DNA of 64,000 nucleotides from Halobacillus alkaliphilus (GCF_900113125.1 NZ_FOOG01000002.1:62001-126000); one strand, 5' to 3'. Shown: positions 45,930 to 54,373, numbered from the stretch's first letter. Notes: a model not told the origin generated them from the letters alone. Translations and numbers: made by a program.

Positions 45930-46469
45930 TTATTGATACCCGTAAGTGTCACCTTCATCTAATTTTAATATATGACTATTTATAGATAATTTATCATTAC
46001 TCTCCCATTCCACTTCGACTTGTTCTACATTGTGTTGTAAATAAATTCTTTTTTTAAACCAAAGAGGCCCGTTTATTTCTCCCCTTACACCAAATGAACC
46101 TGCTGCACCAGCATCATAACTATAGAACTCAATAGTGTACTTGCCCCCAGGTGAACTAACCGTCTGTATGTGCTCATCCGCCTTCATTGATGAAAAGAAG
46201 AGTGTGAATGCTACTATCCAAAATAATCCGATAGATGATAACAATGATATAATTACTGTTATCCAACTTCTCGTTTCTACCCACCAGTTTCTTTTATCTT
46301 TGAACCCAAGAACTCCTAAAATTAAGGCTATAATACTAATTAGTAGCAATATATAATTTGGTGGAGCAATTAACCAAGTGTTATTTATATTGGAATACAA
46401 GGAGTAAGCCGCTAAACCTAAACAAACAAGTATTAGATAAAACGACCATAGATTATATTGTTTCCCCAT
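45930..46469 (-). CDS. Cassette gene: DUF5412-like membrane protein, 179 aa
   Basis: Start ATG 46469 (AAAGGGGCGAACT). Three N-terminal helices to about 115, then an exported beta domain VSSPGGKYTIEFYSYDAGAA with FGVRGEINGPLWFKKRIYLQ, the DUF5412 pattern. CR4 begins about 57 bases after its stop. Confidence 0.7.
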   Translation of the reverse strand: MGKQYNLWSFYLILVCLGLAAYSLYSNINNTWLIAPPNYILLLISIIALILGVLGFKDKRNWWVETRSWITVIISLLSSIGLFWIVAFTLFFSSMKADEHIQTVSSPGGKYTIEFYSYDAGAAGSFGVRGEINGPLWFKKRIYLQHNVEQVEVEWESNDKLSINSHILKLDEGDTYGYQ

Positions 46470-46557
46470 AGTTCGCCCCTTTGTTAGATTCATCTTTTAT
46501 TTTGTTTGAATTACGAACAGACTGATGTGAAGTTTTAAAATATGCAATTTCACACTA

Positions 46558-46647
46558 TTATCTAGAAGCGACCTCATCATCCCCATTAGCGAAAAAGCGA
46601 TTGAACAATCGCCCCTAATATAGGAAGACTTGATTTCAAGATATCTC
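46558..46647. repeat. Cassette repeat CR5
   Basis: Left box degenerate (ATTATCTAGAAGCGACCTCA), short palindrome GCGATTGAACAATCGC (46597-46612), CCCC, right box AAGACTTGATTTCAAGATAT (46625-46644). Confidence 0.85.
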
Positions 46648-46682
46648 GCCTTTCAAAAATTTTCACTTCTTTGGAACTTAAA

Positions 46683-46937
46683 CTAAGGAAGAGGAAATTG
46701 GAATAATTCATAGGCATATGCAAAGAACAATAGAACTGAAATAGCTGTCACTAAAACTTTACGCTTCTTGAAATTGACCAGAGCATATAATGTAACCCCA
46801 GTTAAAGTTATGGTATAAAACACGTAATCAAACCATTCTGCTTTTATAAAGAAAGTGTCAACAGTTGAAAGTGTACAAATAAATAATAATGCAAAGAGAT
46901 AAACCCTATTAGAATTTCTTTCTTTTTCTTGTGAAAT
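46683..46937 (-). CDS. Cassette gene: three-helix membrane protein with probable ATT start, 84 aa
   Basis: The open frame between an upstream stop and TAG at 46683 has no ATG/GTG/TTG near its beginning. The only ribosome site, GAGGGTGAT, is followed after 5 bases by ATT at 46937: then SQEKERNSNRVYLFALLFIC and FYTITLTGVTLYALVNFKKR. Hydrophobicity is strongly coding-like. The same site/codon arrangement occurs at 27141. Confidence 0.6.
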   Translation of the reverse strand: MSQEKERNSNRVYLFALLFICTLSTVDTFFIKAEWFDYVFYTITLTGVTLYALVNFKKRKVLVTAISVLLFFAYAYELFQFPLP

Positions 46938-47011
46938 TATAAATCACCCTCTTTTATTTTTATAATATGTAGTTCAGATTGGCATTTATTAAGAGTTCTG
47001 TAGCAATTTCG

Positions 47012-47091
47012 GATATCTCATATACTCTCATTAGAATACCTAAAAGTTAAAAATTTGCCTCTGTTTATGTGTGACTTGGATTCAAAATATC
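47012..47091. repeat. Cassette repeat CR6 (diverged)
   Basis: Left box GGATATCTCATATACTCTCA, right box GTGACTTGGATTCAAAATAT; central hairpin lost. Confidence 0.65.
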
Positions 47092-47144
47092 TTTCACTGT
47101 TCTCTTACTTCAGCCCCCTTTAGTTTAGGTTCCTCTTCCATAAT

Positions 47145-47570
47145 TTAGTCCCGGGTTGGTGGATTTGTTGTCACATACGTTTGTGCAATAAAGTCATGAA
47201 TCGAACGTTTATCTTCTCTTATCCCTATCATAAAGGCACTTATAATCAATCCAATTCCTAACGTGAGAGCATAGGCGACTCCCGCTACTAAAACCCTTAA
47301 TATCATTGTACCAACCCCAACTTTTCTCCCATCAATTCTTACGATACGATTGCCTGCCATTCTTCTCCCTAATGTGTACCCGGACCATAAAACAGGTAAT
47401 AATACGGTATAGAATAATCCTAAAATATCCGTAGGGTAGGAGTTTTCACCATCATAAAATACTCCATATAGAAAGTAAGAGATAATTCCTGTTATTAAAA
47501 ATATAATAATAAAATCTAACACACTTGCCAAAAACCTGTTCCTAAAACCAGCTGGATAAGTAACTTCCAT
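47145..47570 (-). CDS. Cassette gene: RDD-family membrane protein, 141 aa
   Basis: Start ATG 47570 (AAGGAGGGGAGAT). YPAGFRNRFLASVLDFIIIF carries the R-x-x-A-x-x-x-D of RDD proteins, LGRRMAGNRIVRIDGRKVGV the second conserved part; three helices and a C-terminal KRSIHDFIAQTYV. Some RDD proteins are Na+ (Li+, K+)/H+ antiporters or transport-related in halophiles; here unproven. Confidence 0.85.
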   Translation of the reverse strand: MEVTYPAGFRNRFLASVLDFIIIFLITGIISYFLYGVFYDGENSYPTDILGLFYTVLLPVLWSGYTLGRRMAGNRIVRIDGRKVGVGTMILRVLVAGVAYALTLGIGLIISAFMIGIREDKRSIHDFIAQTYVTTNPPTRD

Positions 47571-47680
47571 ATCTCCCCTCCTTTCGTATGCCCGTTTACA
47601 TAGTTCTTTTACAACTATAGTCCTCGTTTCAATAATACTCAGCTTCAAGATAAATTAAAGTTTTAATAATTTACTAACTG

Positions 47681-47866
47681 TTACTTTTTGCGATTCTCAT
47701 AGTTAAAGCTATTAAATACACCAAGCCCAAGAGCTAGCCACGGTAACCGAGGAACTATACTATGAGAATAATTAAGGTTAACATTAGGAAAAGTTTGAGC
47801 AATCCCTATTAATGCAAACAAAAGAAATGAAACGGATATGTAAATGGATGACACCAATTTATTCAA
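47681..47866 (-). CDS. Cassette gene: small membrane protein, 61 aa
   Basis: TTG start after AAGGAGTGATAGT. Two helices (8-25 and 40-52) around HSIVPRLPWLALGLGVFNSF, basic end NRKK. No family. No repeat copy between it and the RDD gene, so the two may form one unit. Confidence 0.6.
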   Translation of the reverse strand: MNKLVSSIYISVSFLLFALIGIAQTFPNVNLNYSHSIVPRLPWLALGLGVFNSFNYENRKK

Positions 47867-47913
47867 ACTATCACTCCTTCGTGCATAAACAAGGTCTTCT
47901 AAAACGCTACAAA

Positions 47914-47988
47914 TAATATCTCTTCCTGGCCATTTGCTTTAGTACCCATTAGCGAAAATAAGTTTTAATATTTAAATTCCATATCTTA
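47914..47988. repeat. Cassette repeat CR7 (degenerate)
   Basis: ATATCTCTTCCTGGCC as left box and the CCCATTAGCGAAAA element shared with CR5; right box barely recognisable and overlapping the end of the 47972 gene. Confidence 0.45.
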
Positions 47989-48168
47989 GAAGAAGAAAAC
48001 TACCTACCCATAATACAATCGCAATTCGTGTTATCAAATACATTGCATATTCAAAGGTTGTGAGTTTTCTTTCCGCTTTATTTTTTTTAACTGCTTAACA
48101 TAAAAGAATGAACATAAAAGGAGTATTGCTATGGATAATCCATATACGTTTTCTAAAACATTAATCAA
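47972..48168 (-). pseudogene. Cassette gene: two-helix membrane protein, frameshifted in an A-run
   Basis: TTG 48168 behind GGGGAGGGTACTCG reads INVLENVYGLSIAILLLCSF, FYVKQLKK. At eight consecutive A the frame is lost; one base later the other frame gives KAERKLTTFEYAMYLITRIA and IVLWVGSFLLLRYGI to TAA 47972. Adding one A restores a 65-aa protein with two helices. Confidence 0.6.
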
Positions 48169-48206
48169 ACGAGTACCCTCCCCTAAAATAGAAATAAAGT
48201 GCATTA

Positions 48207-48500
48207 TCATTTAGCATTCACTTTGCTAAATTCCTTCTCAATACGATTAGAAACTTTCGTTCTCACTGTATTATTATAAGAAGGATCATCAAGCTTCTTA
48301 TTTTTTAATATACCTATGGTATAGCGAACCTTCTTATTAGAAATAATTAGATTTTTGTACCGTTCATCTCTCAAATATACTTGAAACCAATCAAATTGCT
48401 TTAATTTCCTCACGTTCTCTACTACTTCTTCCTCACTGACCTCCGAAATGAATGGTGCAAATGAAATGATACTAATTATATTTAGAAATATTCGACGCAC
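48207..48500 (-). CDS. Cassette gene: exported hypothetical protein, 97 aa
   Basis: GTG 48500 seven bases after GGAGGG; a longer frame to 48569 merely runs back through repeat CR8. N-terminal hydrophobic signal RRIFLNIISIISFAPFIS, then a charged helical domain (VENVRKLKQFDWFQVYLRDE). No family. Confidence 0.6.
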   Translation of the reverse strand: MRRIFLNIISIISFAPFISEVSEEEVVENVRKLKQFDWFQVYLRDERYKNLIISNKKVRYTIGILKNKKLDDPSYNNTVRTKVSNRIEKEFSKVNAK

Positions 48501-48518
48501 GACTTTTCCCTCCAACCA

Positions 48519-48574
48519 GCGATTGCTCTTATTGAATATTGCCCCCAATACAAGAATACTTGCATTCAAGATAC
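48519..48574. repeat. Cassette repeat CR8
   Basis: GCGATTGCTCTTATTGAATA then TTGCCCCC and box ATACTTGCATTCAAGATACT. The box supplies the stop codon (TGA at 48566-48568) of the gene upstream on the minus strand. Confidence 0.8.
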
Positions 48575-48898
48575 TTCAGGCTTTTTAAACCCGTGAATGG
48601 TTAGGACAATAATTATAGATAAAGGTATGCTCAATAAAACTTTATAACTTATAAGCAAATACATAATAATGAGCGGAATTAATAACATGGCAATTATACT
48701 TATAGGTTTACTGTATTTATATAAGAAGTACCCGATAAGACAAGTAATTAGGGTTGGCCATAGAATTAACGTTATTATCAACGGTTCCAAATCAGTAATG
48801 CCCCCTATCCAATTTGTAAAGCTAAGAGGGTAATCAGCACCTTCAAATTCGGGAAGTAATTTAACTATATCATTAAAAATCCAAATAATTCCATACAT
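48566..48898 (-). CDS. Cassette gene: membrane protein, about 110 aa
   Basis: Four hydrophobic segments including LEPLIITLILWPTLITCLIG and PLSIIIVLTIHGFKK. Start uncertain: ATG 48898 lacks a ribosome site and the frame continues to 48931 through repeat CR9, so the native 5' end may have been lost at the repeat. Its stop lies inside CR8. Confidence 0.5.
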   Translation of the reverse strand: MYGIIWIFNDIVKLLPEFEGADYPLSFTNWIGGITDLEPLIITLILWPTLITCLIGYFLYKYSKPISIIAMLLIPLIIMYLLISYKVLLSIPLSIIIVLTIHGFKKPEVS

Positions 48899-48910
48899 GT
48901 TAACCAAAAA

Positions 48911-48969
48911 GCTATTGTTCATATTGAACAATAGTCCCTGATTGTTTAAGACTTGAAATCAAGATAATC
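48911..48969. repeat. Cassette repeat CR9
   Basis: Hairpin CTATTGTTC / GAACAATAG (48912-48934, loop ATATT), then TCCC and box AAGACTTGAAATCAAGATAA (48948-48967). The stem differs from CR4 at positions that change on both strands, keeping the pairing. Confidence 0.85.
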
Positions 48970-49085
48970 TAAAGAATGTTCTTATGCGGCATGCGTATCT
49001 AATCATTTAAGACAGCACTATATTTTTTTTAAAATATTCCAACATGCCATATATTAAACATACGATTTTTTTTAGGAGGGACTGA

Positions 49086-49388
49086 ATGAAGGATCTGGAT
49101 GGAGCGCTTACTATACTTCTATTTCTATTTTTAATCCTGGTGAACGTTTATATCATTAAGTGGTATAGAAATGGACGTTTACATTTATGGGGTTCCGGTC
49201 TTCTACTAACAATAGCGGGGGTTATACTTGGTTTTTTAACAGGTGCCATTTTAGTACCGACGTTTGGCGCATTTGGAGGGGTGTATGGAGCATTTGTAGG
49301 TCTTGTTATCGTAGGCAATGGATTAATTCTTTTACTAGCAGAGCTTGCCGTAACCATCGGAAAACGATTGACTAAAAAGAATAATTAA
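49086..49388 (+). CDS. Reverse-oriented cassette gene: glycine-rich membrane protein, 100 aa
   Basis: AGGAGGGACTGA before the ATG. Three to four helices with many glycines: LLLTIAGVILGFLTGAILVP, TFGAFGGVYGAFVGLVIVGN. Plus strand, opposite to its neighbours, with its own terminator at 49476. No family recognised. Confidence 0.65.
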   Translation: MKDLDGALTILLFLFLILVNVYIIKWYRNGRLHLWGSGLLLTIAGVILGFLTGAILVPTFGAFGGVYGAFVGLVIVGNGLILLLAELAVTIGKRLTKKNN

Positions 49389-49475
49389 GCATAAGAAAAC
49401 CCCAAAACCCACCGTCTCTTAATGAGATCGTCGTTCTTTTGGCTATGTTAAAGTTTTGTGATGATATTACCCATA

Positions 49476-49510
49476 AAAAATGACTTCCAGTTTTTGTGGA
49501 AGTCATTTTT
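49476..49510 (+). terminator. Terminator of the reverse-oriented cassette gene
   Basis: AAAAATGACTTCCA / TGGAAGTCATTTTT, 7-base loop. Confidence 0.8.
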
Positions 49511-49533
49511 GGATATTTTGACTTATTAAACTA

Positions 49534-49570
49534 ATGCCCCGTTGATGTAAGACTCGAGTTCGGGATATAC
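49534..49570. repeat. Cassette repeat CR10
   Basis: ATGCCCCGTTGATG then box AAGACTCGAGTTCGGGATAT. Confidence 0.75.
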
Positions 49571-49616
49571 GTTGGTGAACCTTGTACATTAGTACCCATC
49601 CCTAAAATAAGGATAA

Positions 49617-49802
49617 CTATTCTCTATTTATATACATTCGCAAATGTCGAAGGTGATCTCCAATCCATTTCATTAACTCCAACTTCATATTGAGTTCAAT
49701 TGAAACCTCTTCTATGTACAGATTACAATTACAACGATTACACCAGATAGGGGCTGCCCCCACGTCTCCCTCAACTTTTAATTCATTTGTTTCTTTTGGT
49801 TA
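49617..49802 (-). pseudogene. Cassette gene: zinc-ribbon-like protein without a start
   Basis: The frame PKETNELKVEGDVGAAPIWC, NRCNCNLYIEEVSIELNMKL, ELMKWIGDHL is clearly protein-like, with a CxxCxC cluster (WCNRCNC). But an in-frame stop sits right before the P and no start codon is available, so it is broken at the 5' end. Stop TAG at 49617; CR10 follows about 47 bases later. Confidence 0.5.
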
Positions 49803-49846
49803 CATAGACATCTCATATTGTTTCCATCTCCATTTATGACCTTAAT

Positions 49847-50026
49847 TTAATTTTTTTCAGTACTCTCTGATCCTTCGAAAGCGACCTCATATAACCATTT
49901 AAAAAATGTAGTAAAAAAAGAGATCCCAACAATGTCAACGAGTGTCTGGTTATTAGATGAGAACAACACATTCCATAATAAAAGGCCGACAATCATGCAG
50001 AAGAAAAATTTAATATAACTTATCAC
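49847..50026 (-). CDS. Cassette gene: small membrane protein, 59 aa
   Basis: GTG 50026 seven bases after AGAGG. Reads ISYIKFFFCMIVGLLLWNVL then DIVGISFFTTFFKWLYEVAF; two helices, acidic tail. No family. Confidence 0.55.
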   Translation of the reverse strand: MISYIKFFFCMIVGLLLWNVLFSSNNQTLVDIVGISFFTTFFKWLYEVAFEGSESTEKN

Positions 50027-50189
50027 TTTGACCACCTCTCATCTTCACATAAAGGTGCGTTATCATTGCTACTTCGATATTTTCATTTCGTTTCTAATAT
50101 ATCTCTACGAAAGAAGTCCCTATCTCGTTTCATACTTATCATTTTGTAGCTGATACCTCCACAATCCTTTTCAACTCTTCAATAAAAAA

Positions 50190-50227
50190 GCGACCATTAG
50201 ATAAAGACTCGAAATCAAGATAATCTA
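50190..50227. repeat. Cassette repeat CR11
   Basis: A6, GCGACCATTAGAT and box AAGACTCGAAATCAAGATAA (50204-50223); hairpin arm shortened. Confidence 0.8.
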
Positions 50228-50233
50228 AGTAAG

Positions 50234-50368
50234 GTGGTAGTTCTTATAACTGTTGTCGTAAGCGCTGGAATCATCATTTCGCTTTTATGTGCTTATTTTT
50301 TAGGATTGTTTTTCACCACTTTATTATATAGTTATATAAATCCTCTTATATTGAAAATTCCCAACTAG
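50234..50368 (+). CDS. Reverse-oriented cassette: possible 44-aa membrane peptide
   Basis: GTG 50234 with TAAGTAAG just upstream (the end of CR11). VVLITVVVSAGIIISLLCAY, FLGLFFTTLLYSYINPLIL. Hydrophobic throughout; plausible but unproven gene preceding the plus-strand lipoprotein. Confidence 0.35.
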   Translation: MVVLITVVVSAGIIISLLCAYFLGLFFTTLLYSYINPLILKIPN

Positions 50369-50422
50369 GGCTTTACAATTTCAATATTAACATTTAAAAA
50401 ATATTTCAAAGGGGGATGAAAA

Positions 50423-50899
50423 ATGAATAAATCTCTACTTTTTCTTTTAATTTCAATTAGTTTAATAGGTTGCTCATCAACTGATCAAGATGAAGAGGCT
50501 GCAAATACTAACAATGAGGATAAGGAATTGAATAAAGAAATAACTATCAATACTGGGGGTGAGGATTACGAACTTAAGCCAGTATATACATGTAACGAAA
50601 ACTGCACTTTAAAAGATGATCTTGAGATGGTACATGAGAACTTTAATAGTTATGGAGTTCCTCAAATAGACACTCCTGAAAAATTACATATTAATCAAGG
50701 GGATATAGATGTTAATAGTTCTGGAGTTATTGTCCACTATACTTCCACAACAAAACAAGTAAACTTGAGTGATGATTATTCACTACCCGTAACAGGCAAT
50801 AAAGGAGAATCCTCAAAGTATATTTATTATAAACACCACAATACTGAGGATGAAAAAGTTCAATATGACATTTACGCTTTTACAGTTGCTCCTAATTAA
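50423..50899 (+). CDS. Reverse-oriented cassette gene: lipoprotein, 158 aa
   Basis: AAAGGGGGATGAAAA before the ATG. Lipobox LIGC with Cys17, acidic linker, then VYTCNENCTLKDDLEMVHEN (CxxxxC) and C-terminal LPVTGNKGESSKYIYY. It is a paralogue of the minus-strand lipoprotein at 52443 (shared CxxxxC, INxGD, VTGxKGExxxYI). Own terminator at 50919. Confidence 0.7.
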   Translation: MNKSLLFLLISISLIGCSSTDQDEEAANTNNEDKELNKEITINTGGEDYELKPVYTCNENCTLKDDLEMVHENFNSYGVPQIDTPEKLHINQGDIDVNSSGVIVHYTSTTKQVNLSDDYSLPVTGNKGESSKYIYYKHHNTEDEKVQYDIYAFTVAPN

Positions 50900-50918
50900 A
50901 TAAGTCTATCAATATTTA

Positions 50919-50948
50919 AAAAGCTCAGACAAATCCGTCTGAGCTTTC
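50919..50948 (+). terminator. Terminator of the plus-strand lipoprotein gene
   Basis: AAAGCTCAGAC / GTCTGAGCTTT, 6-base loop. Confidence 0.8.
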
Positions 50949-51025
50949 AACAGCAATAAACATATGAACCCCCCTCACTTTAACTTCGAACTGTTTATGA
51001 TCGAAACAGAGTTTTCGACTAATAA

Positions 51026-51082
51026 GCAATTGCTCATATTGAACAATTGTCCCCGTTTCGTGAAAAATCGAATACGAATACC
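51026..51082. repeat. Cassette repeat CR12
   Basis: Hairpin GCAATTGCTC / GAACAATTGT (loop ATATT), CCCCGTTTC; right box degenerate (ATCGAATACGAATACC). The preceding TTTTCGACTAAT matches the left part of CR4. Confidence 0.8.
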
Positions 51083-51116
51083 TTGGATCTAATATTTTTA
51101 ACTAACACAACCGTCC

Positions 51117-51362
51117 TCAGGTAATGATTAATTCTAACGCTGCCACCCATATAAGAGAAAGAGAAGCGATGTAAACAATTGAGTATGTCCTACTTTTTCC
51201 TTTTGCAGGCATTTCTATGAATTCTTTAATTATCAAAGATGGAGCTAAAAACAGCCATACGAACATCCATGAAAAGGAAATATCAGTAAATAACCCCGCC
51301 AGAAATATTACACCTGCTATTAATAACAAACTTTTACTTATGTACTTTACTATCTTTTGCAT
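51117..51362 (-). CDS. Cassette gene: membrane protein, 81 aa
   Basis: AGGAGGGCAT before ATG. Two to three helices: LLLIAGVIFLAGLFTDISFS, MFVWLFLAPSLIIKEF, TYSIVYIASLSLIWVAALEL. No family. Confidence 0.6.
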   Translation of the reverse strand: MQKIVKYISKSLLLIAGVIFLAGLFTDISFSWMFVWLFLAPSLIIKEFIEMPAKGKSRTYSIVYIASLSLIWVAALELIIT

Positions 51363-51439
51363 ATGCCCTCCTCACTCAATAGAATCCCAATTTAATGTAA
51401 CAGAAAATACCACCGTAATAGGAAGTCGTTTTTTAAAGT

Positions 51440-51502
51440 ATCGCCACTCTTATTGAGTAATCGTCTCTTTCTCTCCAAGTCTCGAATTCGAGATATAATG
51501 AA
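51440..51502. repeat. Cassette repeat CR13
   Basis: ATCGCCACTCTTATTGAGTA (eroded hairpin), then box AAGTCTCGAATTCGAGATAT (51478-51497), nearly identical to CR21. Confidence 0.8.
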
Positions 51503-51564
51503 GGATTGAGTATTAAAACGTTTTATGCCATCTTGTTTATAGATATTATAACCGTAACGAAATT

Positions 51565-51738
51565 TCACGTATGTTTTTTTCTTTTTTTAGCAAGAACATA
51601 CATGACAATAATAGCTGCTATGTAACCTATTCCTGTCCTCAATACCATTTCCCAAGTTATTTTACCTGATATTAAGTAAAAAGCAGGTAATGCTATAGCA
51701 ACAAATATAATTAAGGCAACCAAAGATTTTTTCACCAT
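51565..51738 (-). CDS. Duplicated cassette gene, copy A: two-helix membrane protein, 57 aa
   Basis: Start ATG 51738 (GGAGGTGGGGATATC). MVKKSLVALIIFVAIALPAF, YLISGKITWEMVLRTGIGYI, AAIIVMYVLAKKRKKHT. About 95% identical to the protein at 60809-60982, and flanks are also alike. No family recognised; basic C-terminus suggests N-out or in-anchored small membrane protein. Confidence 0.75.
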   Translation of the reverse strand: MVKKSLVALIIFVAIALPAFYLISGKITWEMVLRTGIGYIAAIIVMYVLAKKRKKHT

Positions 51739-51783
51739 GATATCCCCACCTCCCAACTTTTTCACTTTAAAGTGCTTTTCAAG

Positions 51784-51824
51784 TATTGCCTCCCCGTTTG
51801 TTTAATTCTCGACTTCAAGATTAT
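51784..51824. repeat. Cassette repeat CR14
   Basis: TATTGCCTCCCCGTTTG then TTCTCGACTTCAAGATTATA. Confidence 0.7.
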
Positions 51825-51845
51825 ATCCAAAATATCAATCAACTC

Positions 51846-52256
51846 TTAACCTTGAAATGTATATGGAGCAGATGATTTAAGCAGACTTTCTATCCCACCA
51901 GCATGGTAAGGCATTAGTTTATTTGCGGTATTTATATCTAGCCATTTAATTTCATCTATTTCATCTTTATGTAATATTTTTATAGCACCTTCTAAAATCT
52001 TTGCTTTATAAGTAATGAACAGAGCATGATGACCCTTATCTTTAAAGAAAGCTTCATTTACCGCAACTATGTTTTCAGTTTCTATAGTTAAATTCGTTTC
52101 TTCCTTACTTTCTCGCACTGCTGCTTGTTCAAAGGTTTCACCTTTCTCAACAGAACCTCCAGGAAGAGACCAACCACTACCTTTATTCTTCACCATCAAA
52201 ACCTTCTCTTCCATCTCATTAAAGACAAAGACATAAGCTACATCAACTCGTTCCAT
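51846..52256 (-). CDS. Cassette gene: Nudix hydrolase
   Basis: 136 aa, TTAGGAGTGCTCTAGA before ATG. Nudix box at 33-55: PGGSVEKGETFEQAAVRESK followed by EETNL (complete GX5EX7REXXEE). Hydrolyses nucleoside diphosphate derivatives; substrate unknown. Stop lies 22 bases before CR14. Confidence 0.9.
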   Translation of the reverse strand: MERVDVAYVFVFNEMEEKVLMVKNKGSGWSLPGGSVEKGETFEQAAVRESKEETNLTIETENIVAVNEAFFKDKGHHALFITYKAKILEGAIKILHKDEIDEIKWLDINTANKLMPYHAGGIESLLKSSAPYTFQG

Positions 52257-52321
52257 TCTAGAGCACTCCTAATTTTTGGTTTTGTATTTCGTTTCCTTCT
52301 TACTAACTTACTACTAAGTAA

Positions 52322-52357
52322 ACGCCCCCAATACAGTAAGACATGATTTCAAGTTAA
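52322..52357. repeat. Cassette repeat CR15
   Basis: ACGCCCCCAATACAGT then box AAGACATGATTTCAAGTTAA. Confidence 0.75.
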
Positions 52358-52442
52358 TGTAATTATATATGACTTCCCCAACCTCAAATTCAAACATACC
52401 CAGCTTAACTTTTTCCCTTACTGGCATCCTGAGTATCGTCTT

Positions 52443-52982
52443 TTATGTTGGATCGGGAACCTCAAAATAGTAAGCTACTGAATAGATGATTTTTGTATTA
52501 TCGTTGTCATTGCTTCTCCAATTAAAATTCACTATATAAGTGATTTCCTCTCCCTTATCACCAGTGACTTCAATAACTTTCTTATCTACTGTTTCTTGAA
52601 TTCCAGTAGCGCCTTGTTGCTGTTCATACAAAATTTGATCTGGCGCAGGGAAAGTATTTGGAATTCTAATTTCTATTTGATCGCCTATGTTAGCATTAAT
52701 TTTCTTTGGTTTTATTTCTTTCTTTATTTTATCTAATCGCAAATCGTCATTACCCTCTGAACATTCAGAAGAAGTCTTACACTTTAGTTTATATTTCGCA
52801 TCATAAGCTTTATTGTTATAAATAAATTGCACTTTATCAAGTTGCTCTAAATCTATTTTGTCTGCTATTTGATTCATAGTAGCTTTACTTGAATTTTTAG
52901 ACTCATCCTTATTAGAAGTCTCTAGTGGAGAACATGCTCCTAAAGCAATTGTAACCAGCATAATGAAAATTAAATTCTTCAT
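52443..52982 (-). CDS. Cassette gene: lipoprotein, 179 aa
   Basis: GGGAGGTTAAGA before the ATG. Lipobox ALGAC with Cys17; LKCKTSSECSEGNDDLRLDK in the middle, INANIGDQIEIRIPNTFPAP and IEVTGDKGEEITYIVNF near the end. Paralogue of the plus-strand lipoprotein at 50423. Probably a small surface beta-sandwich; function unknown. Confidence 0.7.
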   Translation of the reverse strand: MKNLIFIMLVTIALGACSPLETSNKDESKNSSKATMNQIADKIDLEQLDKVQFIYNNKAYDAKYKLKCKTSSECSEGNDDLRLDKIKKEIKPKKINANIGDQIEIRIPNTFPAPDQILYEQQQGATGIQETVDKKVIEVTGDKGEEITYIVNFNWRSNDNDNTKIIYSVAYYFEVPDPT

Positions 52983-53116
52983 TCTTAACCTCCCTCTTTG
53001 TTAGATATAATTATAATTTTTAATAATTTGGTAGTAATAGGATGACCGCATTAATTATGCGTAAAACGCAAAGAAGCCAGCTGGAGATGCTGACTTAAGG
53101 AGTCGGTAAATCAGAT

Positions 53117-53153
53117 AACCCTCCTTTTCACGAAGACTCGAATTCAAGATATC
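53117..53153. repeat. Cassette repeat CR16
   Basis: ACCCTCCTTTTCACG then box AAGACTCGAATTCAAGATAT, identical to the consensus. Confidence 0.85.
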
Positions 53154-53194
53154 TCTTAAAGTTTTTTTACTTCAGCAACATCTCTTCACATTAA

Positions 53195-53712
53195 TTAAAA
53201 AGTTATTTCTTTGCTTGGATAAACATCAGCAAACCAGCGCAATACACCATTGTGGTGGTTAATAATTTGTTGTGCAGTAATCTCCTGCGAGTCCCAAGTG
53301 CTATGAGTATCTGATACAAGAGTAACTTTATACTCCTTACTAAAAGCTCTTCTGCAAGTTGTATCAATGCATGCTTCTGTTTGAATCCCTGCTATTATTA
53401 GATGTTTTATCTCTTGTTTTTTTAATCCATCATCTAAAGAGGTCTTATAAAAGCTATCAGGGGTTGTTTTCTGAACAATAATATCTTTGCTTTTCGGGGC
53501 AACATCTTTATGGATCTCCCACCCCTTTGTTTGAAATTCTAAAGATCTACCAGCTGGTGCATTATGTTGGATATAAAAAACCGGTGTATTCGTATTTCGT
53601 GCTTGGTTTATTAAATCTCTCAAGTTTCCTAATAATTTGTTTCCTTTATGTACCACATTATTTTCTTGAAACATTCCATTTTGCACGTCAATATTAAAAG
53701 TGCCTTTTTCAT
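53195..53712 (-). pseudogene. Cassette gene: isochorismatase-family cysteine hydrolase, frameshifted near the start
   Basis: ATG 53712 (GGAGGGATGAAC) reads MKKALLI and then shifts. The family motif IDVQNGMFQE continues one frame over (about 53685-53695). The rest is intact: VFYIQHNAPAGRSLEF, LIIAGIQTEACIDTTCRRAF with the nucleophilic Cys, TLVSDTHSTWD. Restoring one base near ATATTGACGTG gives a normal 173-aa enzyme. Translation from an internal ATG would lose the catalytic Asp. Confidence 0.75.
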
Positions 53713-53782
53713 GTTCATCCCTCCATTTTTTTGGTATTTGATCTTCTTGTAGTTAAACAATCCTCTTCATCTAGTTCAATAA

Positions 53783-53837
53783 GCGATAGCATGTACAGCT
53801 ATCGCCCCCGATTCCATAAGACTCGAATTCAAGATAT
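53783..53837. repeat. Cassette repeat CR17
   Basis: Hairpin GCGATAGC / GCTATCGC (perfect, loop ATGTACA), CCCCGATTCCAT, box AAGACTCGAATTCAAGATAT (53818-53837). Confidence 0.9.
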
Positions 53838-53860
53838 TACGCATTATGTAACTTCCTAAT

Positions 53861-54061
53861 TTACCCTTCTAATGTTTTACCCTTAATCAAAAGACGAAGA
53901 ATCAGAAGGATTATGCCAGCAATAATTCCATAAACAAAGAATTTAAAAGTATTTTGTCTAGTAACATCCGCACCATTAAAGAAGGAAATTGTGATATGAG
54001 CTAAAATCATTCCAAAGCCTGGTGCTAAAACGTAGCATATACTTAACCATATCCTTTTCAC
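53861..54061 (-). CDS. Cassette gene: small membrane protein, 66 aa
   Basis: GTG start, GAGGGGAGCTGAAGA upstream. Two helices: ICYVLAPGFGMILAHITISF and FFVYGIIAGIILLILRLLIK. No family. Confidence 0.6.
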   Translation of the reverse strand: MKRIWLSICYVLAPGFGMILAHITISFFNGADVTRQNTFKFFVYGIIAGIILLILRLLIKGKTLEG

Positions 54062-54138
54062 TCTTCAGCTCCCCTCATAATGATTTTCTTTTCGAAAATT
54101 AGCTGGAAACTATAAAAATATATGCTTACTCTTAATCA

Positions 54139-54178
54139 CGATAGGCCCCTATTCAAGAAGACTTGAATTCGAGATGAT
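54139..54178. repeat. Cassette repeat CR18
   Basis: CGATAGGCCCCTATTCAAG then box AAGACTTGAATTCGAGATGA. Confidence 0.85.
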
Positions 54179-54199
54179 ATTGCTACGAAGTTTCCAATT

Positions 54200-54373
54200 C
54201 TATAGTATAGATACGAACACATCGACTAAAAATGGTGCCAAAAGCAAATAACCGGCCACGCCAATTACAATTATGATTGGCATTGTGAATGGACTAGGTT
54301 CATTTAATTTATCAAGCTTTTCATTCATTTTCTTTAATTCGTTTAATATTTCTCTCTCATTCTCTTCAGACAT
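54200..54373 (-). CDS. Cassette gene: small coiled-coil/membrane protein, 57 aa
   Basis: GCGGAGGATAGT before ATG 54373. MSEENEREILNELKKMNEKL is a charged helix, followed by one membrane segment FTMPIIIVIGVAGYLLLAPF. Short cassette (about 310 bp between repeats). Confidence 0.65.
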   Translation of the reverse strand: MSEENEREILNELKKMNEKLDKLNEPSPFTMPIIIVIGVAGYLLLAPFLVDVFVSIL